DNA from: Bedellia somnulentella
Taxonomy: Eukaryota > Arthropoda > Insecta > Lepidoptera > Bedelliidae
Direction of reading: 5' to 3'
NCBI GenBank assembly: GCA_963576735.1
Contig: OY755171.1
Location: 20,682,182 to 20,746,181 of the forward strand
Length of the DNA stretch: 64,000 bases
Under the pieces are notes generated by a model. That model worked only from the letters and a program-made list of their open reading frames with translations, did no database searches and was not told the DNA's origin. A program made the translations under genes and the position numbers. This document shows positions 21,606-32,447 of the stretch, in pieces (position 1 is the first letter of the stretch; every line of letters begins with the position of its first letter).

Positions 21606-21703
21606 ATCTCGCAGTATATTAAAGTACACCTTATAGCCACGGTGTTCAGGGCCATAAATGTCACGCAACCAATTACCTATGGCATGAGAAAAGTTACATT
21701 TTC
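21606..21703 (-). pseudogene. Second inverted, decayed exon 4 copy
   Basis: The minus strand from 21703 reads ENVTFLMP, a stop, then VIGCVTFMAL and further diverged sequence. It follows an intact CTTAG acceptor and aligns along exon 4 at 6609. The in-frame TAG replaces a Trp codon. The 3' end of the exon and its donor are lost into a (TATG)n run at 21587-21603. It is older than the copy at 11153. Confidence 0.65.
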
Positions 21704-21709
21704 CTAAGA

Positions 21710-22758
21710 AGTAAATCAAGCTTGTCTGAAAAGCGTCGTGCATTCTGAGGATCATCTTCACCATTGGAAGTGTGAGCACGTCGGCTTTGATTTAAATCCC
21801 ATTGTAGAATATATTCTAAGCCAAATGGAATCATTTGCAGACTCACTGTGGCCTCTGTAAAATAACAGCAAATAACACGACTTGAAAAGATTCTAATCAT
21901 AAACACATTTTAATCAATCAAAATCTTTATGTTTAGCCTTACTCACGTAATAAGTTACCATTTAGGTTAGCAGAGACTATTAACTGCCACTTTAAACAAT
22001 CCTGGCAAACGTCTCGAACTTAATTAGATATTATCATAAGCTGCTTTTTTTTCTTACATTTTAGAACCATGATTTTTTTATAAAATCACGTAGTAGGTAG
22101 GTTCAAACATAGTTACGGATGTACTACTAACTTAAATCACACCTTTCCAAATAAACTATACACTATAAATAATCTCTTATTTCATAAATTATTAATAAAT
22201 TAAAGCCATTTCATAAAGAGATTTTTTATTAATAATATAATATTTTAGGTACTGAAAATAAAATTATTTTAACGTAACTTAGACATATACTTTTACACCC
22301 GTAGTTATTGCGCGGATAGATGGTACTGATTTGAATATAATTAAATGCAATTAAGGGTATGCAAGGAATCTCATATATTAATTGATGTAGTTAATCAGGG
22401 TCCACCGCAAAAGCCTTGCAGTCGTATATAAGTAAGGACCATTATAAATGTCCTGAGGCTGGGAGGGTCACACCAACATTAACCCATTTATTTCCACTCG
22501 TTTAGTAAGAGGTGATTTTGGATTTAGGTTATAAGTGTCTGAACTAATTATTAGGTTTTTTGACTGGAACTGAAGTGTTACTTCTTCTGGAGCTCTAAGT
22601 ATGTAGATGTAAGTTATAAGTAAATAAACTTTTGGTGAAGTTTTTATATTCAAACTGTATAATGCAGAGCTACTGGCTGCAAAGTTTTCACGTCATGAAA
22701 AGAAATTAAAATATGTTTTAGAATAAGTCAATAAGAAACTAATATGAGTACTGAGTGG
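21710..22758. other. Intergenic DNA
   Basis: No gene seen. Around 22455-22520 there is faint resemblance to SINE-A (GTAAGAGGTGATTTTGG), too weak to call. Confidence 0.45.
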
Positions 22759-23219
22759 ACCTCGGTATCTTGTCGCACTTACGTCAATTTATTAAGAGAT
22801 TGAACAATTATCGACTTGTCATATCGATATTAGTAGGTCTCTGCCCGTGACTTCACTCGCGATAGCCATAATAAAGTAATGTCACTTGTCACGGTGATTT
22901 ATTTTTCATGAGTAGCTCTTCTGTTTCTGGACGTGGGCTTGTCTTAATTTTTTCTTATAAAAATTAGTTAATAATGCATTTGATTGGTCAAACGGGAAAT
23001 ATATTTTTTCACTATTTGTTATGGTAAATAGGTTACATTTATTATGCACCAACACACGTTTTTCCACATAATAGTATTTCTAAAAATGCCCGCTTATATT
23101 TAAACAATGAGAGGTGGCTATCGAGTCACGGGGAGAAAACTAGTAATATCGATATGGCAAGTCCATAATTGTACAATCTCTAAAAAAGGTGGCGTCATTG
23201 CGACAAGATAACGAGGTCA
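22759..23219. mobile_element. Foldback / MITE-like element
   Basis: The left arm (22759-22880) starts GACCTCGGTATCTTGTCGCA and the right arm (about 23100-23219) ends in its reverse complement. Both contain CATATCGATATTA, ACAATTAT and GTGACT blocks in mirrored order. Arms are about 110-120 bp with indels. There is no coding capacity. Target duplication is not clear. Confidence 0.6.
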
Positions 23220-24008
23220 AATTATGAGAGAGTGTATAGAAGTATGTTCTAAGAAACAAAAGAATAAATATAAATGTTGTAACATCCAATTGTAACATAG
23301 ATAATTCCTCAAAGTTTTTGGACATCCAGTCATTTAATTAACATAATTCTACTATAATTTCTATTTTTACAACCATAAAAGTAAACAGTGTCAATTTTTA
23401 GGACCTTTGAGTACTATTATTATTATATTGACTCAAGGAGTCTTCGTGCGATGTAGTTTTTTAATACGACAACAACTAGAACCTATCTGGGCTGAATCCT
23501 ACGTTTATTAACTAATATTACTATATAGCTAAAAAACTTAAAATGACATTAAAAAAATTTTTACCATGGGATTTTATGAATGGCAGAATAAGCTTTCATT
23601 ATATAGGTATTTATAGTTTATTTAAGTTCCAAATTTGAATTGTTTGAACTTGAACAAACAATTTAACATTTTAAGTTAACAAATAAAATTAAATGAAATT
23701 TCACCTTTAATTTAAAGCTAACAGCAAACCAGTTTTCTAGCAAACAAAAGGTCGTAGTAGATTTTCAAAAGGGTTTTATTGCTTTGGTCCTTGTTTTGGC
23801 GAGGTCTGTTTGGTCATATCAGCAGCGGTGAGGTATTTAGTTTGAAACACTTTCACACACACTAGACGCGGTCAACCTTTTGTTCTTTATGTTCTTTTTC
23901 TATTTGATAAAGAAAATATCATTTGAAAACAACTTGAATCAAAACTTGCTTCAAAAATAACCAATCTTCAAAATGTATTTTATTGCAAAATTTAATAACT
24001 GATGATAT
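23220..24008. other. Intergenic DNA, partly repetitive
   Basis: About 23300-23390 matches 63540-63610 in direct orientation and about 48171-48225 in reverse (CCTCAAAGTTTTTGGACATC). I see no gene. It may be an extension of the dispersed segment that follows. Confidence 0.45.
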
Positions 24009-25520
24009 TCAAATGCTTCCGTTTTTTAATAATATTTATTAAAGATAAATCAAAATCCGGACAAATCCAAGAAGTCTGTATTGCAAGCACGTTCCGGCTC
24101 CTTCGTATATTTGAATACGCTCAATCTAAGTGAATTGGCATCTTATTTATATTTGTAGGCGACTATAACGTGACAGTTTCTAAGACATGATCAATGTATA
24201 TAAATACTGTTTTGCTTTGTTGTTAGCATTAATTTTTATTTATTTACAGGATCACTATTTTTGAGCAAGATCGGTTACAATATATTTTTGGGAAATGATA
24301 AATTTAGAAAATAACTACAACACAAAACATTATATAACTGCAAATCACTAATTAACCGCAAACCATTAGTTACGCATTCACTTGTGCACGTGTATTTCGT
24401 GTAAACGTTGTTATGTTTTTGTCACCTAAACTGAAACCTTTTTCGTTGGCAAAAGTTTTAACCAGCGCATTTTAAATCAGTCCATGTCGAATGACAAAAA
24501 AATAAAAAAATCGACGGAGCAAAAAGAATTGCTTAAAGATATTGAATAATCAATATTGGATTAGCAATTTTAATCATTTATGCTCAAAATTTGATAGTTT
24601 TTCTATTAAATCAGCAGAAGTATAGCTTGAGAAAATAATTGTACTAGCAATTCAAATGGATTATTATTTATTTTAAGCAAATAAAATATGGTTGTAAAAT
24701 AAGGAAATTAGTTTTCTCTTATTCACACATAGAAAATTGATATTTTTATGCTTATATAAATACTTTGTCTAATTTTGTAGCTTGTTTTTCCAGTTCAATG
24801 TTGTATGGATAATTATAATGGAAAAATTAAACCAATATTACGTGTTTAAGGTAAGTGTGGCAAGTGGTTTAGTAAATACGTAAGTAATTAGTCGGAGTTT
24901 CCACAACGAGATTTCGAGCAAATGGAATGGTTTGCGAATAGTAATAGAATTATTTATTGGTGAGAACCAAAGACAACTCTTTGGGTGTTGAACTGTTTGC
25001 GTATTGAACACAGATTCCAAAAGATATAGACATAAATCTCAGTGTAAATCTATGACTTATGGAAAAAAATACTCTTGAATATTGTATGTTATATATATGC
25101 TATGCTTACAAATTTCCATAAAGCATATTAACTTCCTTAATGATTCCTTAATGATGATAATTCCTCAACGTTTTTTCATGAAAGAAAATGTTTGTTATAT
25201 ATAATGCTGTTTGTGTACCTATTAAATAAATAAATAAATAATAAAAATGTAAAGGTGCACAATTTGCTCAAAAACTTTATTCTTTGAACGTCCAAAGATA
25301 TTGCAGTTGTACTTATATTTATTTATGTTATATTGCAATATCTGAGAATGTATTTTCCAGTCTACCGTCACTCTACTACTGAGCTATCGACGGTGTACAA
25401 ACTTCATACTCGTATATAAACTAAGCATATATATCAATGTACTTCACAAACTTCATCCATAAAACTTTAATATTCGTCCTTCCTTAAGGATAAGATATGT
25501 TAACACTAACAAAATGACGC
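24009..25520 (+). repeat. Dispersed 1.5-kb segment, copy A
   Basis: Matches the reverse complement of 54569-56090 over its full length. Clear blocks are CAAGCACGTTCCGGCTCCTT, TCGACGGAGCAAAAAG, CCACAACGAGATTTCGAGCA and AACAAAATGACGCAT. A piece near 24370-24450 also matches 63725-63800. The part corresponding to the exon-like frame in copy B has an in-frame stop here. The segment could be an unclassified transposon or a duplicated genomic piece; no terminal repeats or transposase were seen. Confidence 0.7.
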
Positions 25521-25524
25521 ATCT

Positions 25525-25544
25525 GGGGGCACGGCAGTGCCCCC
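25525..25544. repeat. GC-rich hairpin
   Basis: GGGGGCAC, loop GGCA, GTGCCCCC. It directly follows the end of dispersed copy A and begins another repeat-like region (to about 25990) containing CTGACTGACTCACTGATC and GCTGAAATTTGGTACAGAG. Hairpins of this type mark Helitron-class ends, and helicase remains lie 1.2 kb downstream, but I cannot fix the element edges. Confidence 0.55.
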
Positions 25545-25999
25545 GCCAAGTCGAGCGCGAAGCAAACACTGCCGTACAATCCTTTACAGGAACCGTTTCG
25601 CCGCGTTTTCAGGCCCCCATTCGAGAACCTCTGGATAGGATTAAATCGCTGAAATTTTCGTCACCTAGAAATTCGTAATCACACACTTGAAATCCAAAAT
25701 TTCAAGTCGGTAGATTAATTAATTCCCAAGTTAAGCTAATGCAAAGTTTCGCATTTTCGACACTGACTGACTCACTGATCATCAAAATAGAACTAGTACT
25801 TCCCATAGAGCTACAGAGCTGAAATTTGGTACAGAGGTAGATTTTAACGTCCACGTAAAGAAAAAACTATCAGAACAAGGTTTATGGAAGATCTGAAAGA
25901 AAACATAAGAGTACTTGTTCAGACTAATCGCCTGAACAAATATTACGCAAAAATACCATCGCGAGAACAATTGCCGTCACCCGTACTTCAGGCGCTTAA

Positions 26000-26250
26000 C
26001 ATACATACATACATACGGCTATAAATCCCTTAACGGGGTAGCCAGAGCTTGGGAATGAGAAATCCCTCAGCCACTTTCGGAAGTTGATTGGGGAAAAGAT
26101 GATAATAATAAATGTTATTGGTGAGGGGTCTCCAACCACATCGCCCAAAAATCACTTAAAAATGCCCCTATACCCTTAGTCGCTCTTACGATCACCCACG
26201 GGTAGAAATGGGGTAGTGTTATTCTAAGCCGACACTACACGGCAAACACA
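26000..26250 (-). repeat. SINE-A with exact target duplication
   Basis: TTCAGGCGCTTAA occurs at 25987-25999 and again at 26251-26263, so the insertion is 251 bp. Its head is TGTGTTTGCCGTGTAGTG on the minus strand and its tail is (CATA)n read on the plus strand. A 13-bp duplication and variable tail indicate LINE-type target-primed insertion. Confidence 0.9.
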
Positions 26251-26641
26251 TTCAGGCGCTTAAAGATACTTAACACAAATCTCTCTAGTCTACTCATGTC
26301 ACTTGACCTACGACCATTGTACAATTAACATCCTTTTTAAAATATATTAATTTGTAAAGTATCTAAGCATTTAATTTACACCATCTATCCGCTAAAGATA
26401 GAACATGGTGGCCCATGAGGGGAACAAAGATCCGCGAAACATTAAACATATTTTCTTTGAAGGTACTTTGATTTTTTAGTTATTGATGTTATTTGCATCC
26501 ACCCTCAGTAAAATAATTACGCTTATTGATAAATCACCTCGCGACATTCGGTAAAACGTGTCATATCCATTTTAAAGAGTGTATTATTGAGAAGTCGTGG
26601 AATTTGTTTTTATTTGATTTCACAAGATAATATCATTAAAA

Positions 26642-26734
26642 ATGTCCACAATATTGAAAGGCGACGATGAATTTTATGGCTACCGTGTAGTTGTTATGCC
26701 CGAAGACGGATCATGTCTCTTCCATTCAAGTTAA
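26642..26734 (+). pseudogene. OTU-protease start of a Helitron-type protein
   Basis: Thirty codons beginning MSTILKGDDEFYGYRVVVMP and then EDGSCLFHS before a stop. DGSCLFH is the catalytic-cysteine motif of OTU peptidases (D-G-x-C-L-F). Some Helitron2/Helentron elements carry an OTU domain, and helicase remains follow directly, so I assign it to such an element. Only the first motif survives; the His part of the active site is gone. Confidence 0.55.
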
Positions 26735-27000
26735 AAGTGATTCCGCACCCCGAGATAAAATTGATAGCTAAAGATTCCTTGGATTGTTGAAAAAGTTTGA
26801 TAAAGAAAGCCTGGGCGTGTTTAAATAAATACGAAGATGATGCGTCGATGACTGCTGGATTAGAAGAGACTATAATCATTAAAGAGGGAGCTAAAGTAAT
26901 GCTTAGGAGAAACATTGATGTTAGTTTAGGTTTAGTGAATTGGTCGATAGGCGTTATACAAAAAGTTAAATGGGACCCGGAAGACCAAACAAAGCCTTAA
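26735..27000 (+). pseudogene. Pif1-like helicase C-terminal fragment (Helitron-type)
   Basis: After a short decayed piece (IPHPEIKLIAKDSLDC) the frame from 26797 encodes EDDASMTAGLEETIIIKEGA and then KVMLRRNIDVSLGLVN. The G-A-x-V-M-L-R-R-N-I-D sequence is the conserved C-terminal helicase block of Helitron Rep/helicase proteins. The Rep HUH nuclease and Walker motifs are absent. The usual VNGAIG is VNWSIG here. It is a relic joined by deletion to the OTU piece. Confidence 0.7.
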
Positions 27001-27412
27001 CAATTAATATAGTATATAGACTAGAATACAACCGGCTTAGGCGTTAATACTGCTCTGGTTTTTCAGAAATTAAACCGTTTAAACCATCTAGAATAATAAA
27101 TAATGAACGAGAATGGGCAATACGAAAAACTGTTGCTACTGTACAAGAAACAGAACCGGAAAAAAGAAAAGAAAGATTAGTTATAATAAAAAAACTACTT
27201 CTAAAAAGAAAAAACTGCCTAATAAGATAATGTACACATCCATAAACATTTCTTGGCCGGTAAGGGCGTCGCTGTCATCGATATTAGTATTGCCAGTAAA
27301 TAAAAATTTACCATTATAAGGGAAATATTTTTACATCATACAGGCTAATTTATTTATGTATTGAAATGTCTTAATAAAACAATTTATATAATATTCATCT
27401 AATTAATAACTA

Positions 27413-27656
27413 GTTGCAGTGTAGTGTCGGCTTAGAATAGCACTACCCCATTTCTGCCGGTGGAGGTGCGTAGGAGGCGATTAACGGTATTGGGGCTTTT
27501 AAGAGACTTTTGGGCGATGCGGTTGGAGACCCATCACCAATAACCTTTATTTTACCATCTGTACCCCACTCAGCTTTCCAAAAGTGGCTGAGGAGTTTCT
27601 AATTCCTTAGCTCTGGCTACCCCTTTTATGGATTCACAGCCGTGAGTATATGTATG
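27413..27656 (+). repeat. SINE-A with exact target duplication
   Basis: TAATAACTA lies at 27404-27412 and 27657-27665, so the insertion is 244 bp. It carries the head GTGTAGTGTCGGCTTAG, B-box-like GGTTGGAGACC and a short TATG tail. Confidence 0.9.
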
Positions 27657-27665
27657 TAATAACTA

Positions 27666-28382
27666 TTATTGTAAGTAAACAAATTCGTTTTAATGTAAGC
27701 TAATTATATATACTCTGCCAATTGTATTTCTCTGCAAACTGTTTCATTATTTTATACTTAAGGATTTATTATTTGTGACACTCAGAGTTTAAAAAGTGGA
27801 TAACTACATAAAATCATTTTTTTATTCCTGTAAATCAGAGGCTTACCTTGTCGTGTACTGTATTTTACATTTCATATTCACACATAGATCATCTAAGAAC
27901 AGAACAAAAGAAACACAGAAAAAACAATTCTAAACATTAGATATCGTTTGGGTCATTCATTTTGCTGGGTCAGTGAATTTATGGGCACTTTTCTATTGCT
28001 GTTAGCAGCCTTGTATTTTTATATATATGTCAGACAGTTCTGACTTAAGAAATGCCACATTGGTACATCCCCGCATTAGGATTAGGACCCACGCATCAGT
28101 GTATACGAAGTGAAATATTTTTCGGGAGCATTTCTCCGCTTCCCGTAACCCACACAGCTATAGTTATGTGCGCACAACTTTTCGGACGGTGTTAGCCTAC
28201 TTAGATAAAATTTAACAAAATAAATAATAATTTTCATATTTTTTTATATTGAATACTGGAAATAAAAGCGTTAATTAATAAGCAAAGATACATCATAAAA
28301 ATAATTGTCTTTAAAAAAAAGTTTCCACTACAAAAAAAAATAATGAAAGTGATAATTTATTTTATACGTAGGTCACCCTATA
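27666..28382. other. Intergenic DNA
   Basis: No gene or clear repeat. Short frames only. Confidence 0.45.
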
Positions 28383-28424
28383 ATTTTTATTTAGTTGAGA
28401 ACTAACTGACAACTAAATAAAAAT
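28383..28424. repeat. 15-bp-stem hairpin
   Basis: ATTTTTATTTAGTTG at 28383-28397 pairs with CAACTAAATAAAAAT at 28410-28424 across a 12-base loop. It lies just upstream of the foldback element. Confidence 0.8.
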
Positions 28425-28538
28425 GAACTAGCTGATATTTCGAAATGGCGACAGTAGTACCAGTCGTCGCCGCCGGCCAAGAAAAGATTGTGGATCTGTA
28501 ACCATTCAATCAGTCTACGTCCTGTCAAAAAGAAGTGA

Positions 28539-29367
28539 AATCCCACCAAAAACATTCTGTAAAAAACTAGCCAAGTCTCGATAGAGCTGCTTGTTTATCT
28601 CTAAAAAGTAATGAAATCTCTAAAATAAGTGGAGCCAAGTCGAAGGTTCCTTACTGCGATAAGTTTAAGGGAAACATGAAACAATCACCAGAGTTCTTAC
28701 AACTAAAAATAAAGATAAATTAGAATGACAAAAAAATTACAAGTGGACTCTACATAATCGTCATAAGAACTTTAGAAGATTTAAATAAATCTGCAAATAA
28801 CTTAGTAAATAAACTTGTACATACTAAACGTGTAAAGAATGGTGAACGTCCAAGTCACGTAAAATTATCGCAGTAAGGAACCTTAGACTTGGCTCCACTT
28901 ATTTTAGAGATTTCATTACTTTTTAGAGATAAACAAGCAGCTCTATCGAGGCGACATGATAGTCCAGTGGGTAAGAACACCCGCCCGAAAAACAGAAGGG
29001 CGTGAGTTCCAATCCTGGGACGGGCCTACACCAATTTGTCTTTTCTAAAGTCATATGTGTGGTTAATTTATCATGGTTGCTAACGGTGAGGGAAAACATC
29101 GTGAGGAAACCCACATGGCTGAGTTGTACTTAGTCATGTGACAGTGTATTCGTACAAAACGGCGATAGGCCTGCCCCCTATCACGTGAGTACACTGTCTA
29201 AGCAAAACGTGGGTACCTTCTCTGGAAACTAGATGGCGCTTGCCATGTGAGTTCAGGAGTATTGGTACCTCTGCCAACCCCTTCGGGGATAAAACGGCGT
29301 GAACGTTTATGTTTTATGCTCTATCGAGACTTGGCTAGTTTTTTACAGAATGTTTTTGGTGGGATTA
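28539..29367. mobile_element. Foldback element, right arm cut by a SINE
   Basis: The left arm 28539-28670 contains TCCCACCAAAAACATTCTG, ACTAGCCAAGTCTCGATAG and AGGTTCCTTACTGCG. The right arm starts at 28865 with the reverse complement, is broken by SINE-B at 28951-29318, and finishes at 29367. Once the SINE and one target copy are discounted, the arms are about 130 bp each. The interior (about 195 bp) is not coding. Confidence 0.8.
28951..29318 (+). repeat. Full-length SINE-B with target duplication
   Basis: CTCTATCGAG is present at 28941-28950 and 29319-29328. The 368-bp insert starts GCGACATGATAGTCCAGTGG (A-box region) and carries GAGTTCCAATCC, close to a pol III B box. Its body contains CATGTGACAGTGTATTCG and CACGTGAGTACACTG. 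The 3' end GGCGTGAACGTTTATG leads into a TTATG-type tail. The tRNA-like head, target duplication and tail identify a tRNA-derived SINE. Confidence 0.9.
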
Positions 29368-29645
29368 TATTTACCATATGCAATACCACGGTAGGGTTAT
29401 GGTTATTTCAAACCTGCCTCTCCAAATCCGAAGATCATAATAACATACTGATAACTTTTTGTCTAATTATAACTTAAAAACCTTCAAACATACATACATA
29501 CATATTTATGGGCCAAACTCAGATCCTCCTCTTTTGAGTCGTATAAGCACTAAAACCTTTTCCTGAAAGAAACAAGTACTTTTCTGAAAGCGTGATCGTG
29601 TACAAACATACATACTTACAGATCAAACATAAAACTAAAGGCACT

Positions 29646-29896
29646 ACATACATACATATACTCACGGCTGTAAATCCCTAGAAGGGGTAGCCAGAGCTAA
29701 AGAATTAGAAATTCCTCAACCACTTTTGGAAATTTATGTGGGGAAAGATGTTGAAGTTGAAATAAAGGTTGTTGGTGATGGGTCTCCAACCGCATCGCCA
29801 AAAAATCCCTTAAAAGCTCCAATACCGTTAGTCGCCTTTTACGTACACCTACCGGAAGAAATGGGGTAGTGCTTTTTTAAGCCGACACTACACAGT
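29646..29896 (-). repeat. SINE-A copy
   Basis: ACATACATACATATACTCAC tail side, head GCCGACACTACACAGTG. Near full length. The region 29368-29645 before it shows no gene. Confidence 0.8.
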
Positions 29897-30697
29897 GACA
29901 TTAACAAATACTTTTCTGAAAACCGCATTCAAATAGCTTTAGCCAAACGCGAGATGATCGTAGACAAACATACACACATACAAGCAATCAAAATGAGAAC
30001 CTTCTTTTTTTGAAGTCGGTTAAAAAATTACCTCTATTTACTTCAATTCTTTTTTAAGAAATAATGTAGTAACACGCGATTAAAATATCCGAAAATCAAT
30101 AGTTGTTTTAATTCTATTCTTTTTGCCAAAAAAATACGAATGAATACAAATGCCGCAGCGAACGTGCGAAATTGTATTTGCATACATATAACAGACGAAT
30201 CTAATATATTACTAAACAGACCAAGGTATCTCCGTATTTTGCGACGTTGAACATTTTGCTCCCACGTGAACGTCAACAAGATCTCCTGACAATTTATTTG
30301 AAAGACACAATAAGACTAAAAGCGATACGAAATTCATATATCTTGTATGATTTTACATAAATGTTTTTGATTATAGATTATAATTCCCTTTACTATTAGT
30401 TTTCCTAGTTTTTAATTAAATGTTTAGTATTACCAAAGTCAGTTATTTGTGAAAATGAAGCATCGTTGTAAGTGTTTAATGTTCGTTGCGATACAGGCAT
30501 TACCTAGTACAGCGAACTAGTAAAAGCGTGTATGTAGTTGGTGTTGTACATACGCATTTGTTATTGATCCATAAATACTCGTTTCAAAGATGGATCTCAA
30601 GAAAGTAGCAATATTTAAAGGCTATCATGGCGTCAATGATTTCTAATGGTAAAAAGCTGTGCTAAAGTGTTTATTTAGAATAACTACTCCATCCTGT
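29897..30697. other. Intergenic DNA with a solo Penelope end
   Basis: About 30062-30110 carries TAATGTAGTAACACGCGATT and AAAATATCCGAAAATCAATAG, the same end sequence as the Penelope inverted repeat at 16478. No coding sequence is beside it. The rest has no recognised gene. Confidence 0.55.
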
Positions 30698-30930
30698 GTA
30701 GTGTCGGCTTAGAATAGCACTACCTCATTTCTTCCGGTGGGTGTACGTAAGAGGCGACTAACGGTATTAGGGCTTTTAAGGGATTTTTGGGCGATGCGGT
30801 TGGAGACCTTTATTTCACCATCTTTTCCCCACGCAACTTCCAAAGGTGGCTGAGGAATGTCTCATTCCCTAGCTCTGGCTACTTCTTCAAGGGATTTATA
30901 GCCGTGAGTATATGTATGTATGTATGTATG
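30698..30930 (+). repeat. SINE-A with exact target duplication
   Basis: TACTCCATCCTGT occurs at 30685-30697 and 30931-30943, leaving a 233-bp insert with a (TATG)n tail. It lacks about 20 bp of the family middle (after GGTTGGAGACC). Confidence 0.9.
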
Positions 30931-31269
30931 TACTCCATCCTGTCACATACGTGCCACCAGCATCACCGGCATTTATAATGAGAAGTAAACTAACTTGTAA
31001 CATTATGAATGTTTAGCAGGACAAGTTTAACAGCGTTGTTTGTTGCTACGAAACAACACCCAGTCACAGTGTTCATTTACGAGTCACATGCTACGACGCG
31101 ACTGTAGTATTTCTAATGTGGAAGTAAGTAATCAGCTACGTAGTACTGCTACACGTCTAATAAACAGTAGTGCACATGTCGACCTCACATCCCGCCAGGG
31201 AGAGCTCGGAACGTGCAGTAGACAGGTGTCATCCAGTGCCATCTAGCCAGCATATTATGTATATGATTT
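30931..31269. other. Intergenic DNA
   Basis: Moderately higher GC than its surroundings, no recognisable repeat or domain. The 68-codon frame at 31040-31246 shows nothing I can identify. Confidence 0.4.
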
Positions 31270-31960
31270 TTATGATACTTTAACCAACCCAACCTTTAAA
31301 TCAATATTTGAATACTGCAAAATTATCAATGTCTTTAATAAAACAAAGTTCCTAATTATGTGTGAAGAAAAGGAGAATATAATTAATTTAAAACGCCGTA
31401 CGCGACCGATCTCATTACGCTCGCTATCTTATATACCTACATTTGTTGTGCCTAGATGTAACAATGACTACGGCAGGCGAACGATAGAATGCATATTACC
31501 GCAGGTACTCAATGAACTACCGAGCGAGGTCATTGATTCACTGCGCGTGGACAACCACAAATGTAAAACTATGTTAAAAAGATATTTCCAACAACAATGT
31601 AAAACAGGGCCGATTTCACAGGTGGCGGAGGGTGCCGGTGGGGCAGATGAGCCATGAACTCTTATAGAATTCTTGCCTCATCTGTCACGCGGGTATCATC
31701 CGCGGCGTGTGAAATTGGGCCATGTTACGATGGTCAGCCAGCATTGTATATAAATTTATAAGTAAATTATATTTATAATCATATTTCTTAAATAGAGAAC
31801 GTCACTAAGACGCAATACAATCAACTGTGATTTACAATGTATGAGTGGGGGACGGTGGTCACAATTAAACTTAAGTGTTAAGATTAAGTGACCACGATAT
31901 AACCATTGTATAATGTATTTTTTCTTTATAATGAATAAATAATTAAAAAAAAAAAAAACT
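31270..31960 (+). mobile_element. 5'-truncated LINE with poly(A) tail
   Basis: Contains the C-terminal protein frame at 31358-31657, then a 3' UTR with AATAAATAATT and an uninterrupted poly(A) run at about 31947-31960. Poly(A)-tailed, heavily 5'-truncated copies are the usual product of target-primed reverse transcription. The tail abuts BEL/Pao sequence, which may have been the target. Confidence 0.75.
31358..31657 (+). pseudogene. LINE reverse transcriptase C-terminal end
   Basis: Encodes FVVPRCNNDYGRRTIECILP, then QVLNELPSEV and a Lys-rich FKR-like LKRYF segment. The pattern V-P-R..N.YG.R.I....P...N.LP..I is the hallmark of the last hundred residues of jockey/CR1-like LINE proteins. The reverse transcriptase catalytic domain is absent. 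Confidence 0.75.
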
Positions 31961-32447
31961 TGAGTTGTCTTGTTAGATGAATTGATTTTACTAACAGTTA
32001 TCTCGTAGAATAATAATTACTAACCTATTTGAAGGATAGCAGGCTGTTGTGCGCCTGCTGCTCGTTCACGGACTCGATCAGCCTCGTGGTGGCGTCTCAA
32101 GTCGAAGGTGGTGGAGTTGTAGTAAAAATAATACGGCAACTTGCTGTTACTTAGATTTACTGTTAGATGTACTATTACAATCTGTATTAATGGTATAGGG
32201 ACTCTATACAGTATGAATTATGAATAAAATGACTCTAAACAATCTAAACGTCTTCTTGTCTTGAATTTCTTGTAAAAAGGAAAGGAAAAATGCAGCCGGC
32301 ATCAGGGTTTTATACACGAAGCTGTTTGTCTCTTTTTTTGATGGCGTTGACGAGACTGACGCGCCTCTGGATTGCTCATGTTTGAGCCCGTTAAAGCGAG
32401 TGATCCAAGTGGCTTTAACATACTGGGGGGCCATTGAAGACGAGTCT
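31961..32447 (-). other. Probable 3' UTR and LTR part of the minus-strand BEL/Pao element
   Basis: Directly follows the stop of the integrase frame on the minus strand. TGTTAAAGCC at 32420 (minus strand), after a run of C, could be the LTR start. No second LTR copy is in the window to confirm it. Confidence 0.4.

Noticed and set aside
28445..28501. Small ATG frame starting ATGGCGACAGTAGTACC
   Set aside because: Eighteen codons only, with no supporting context; probably part of an unidentified repeat.
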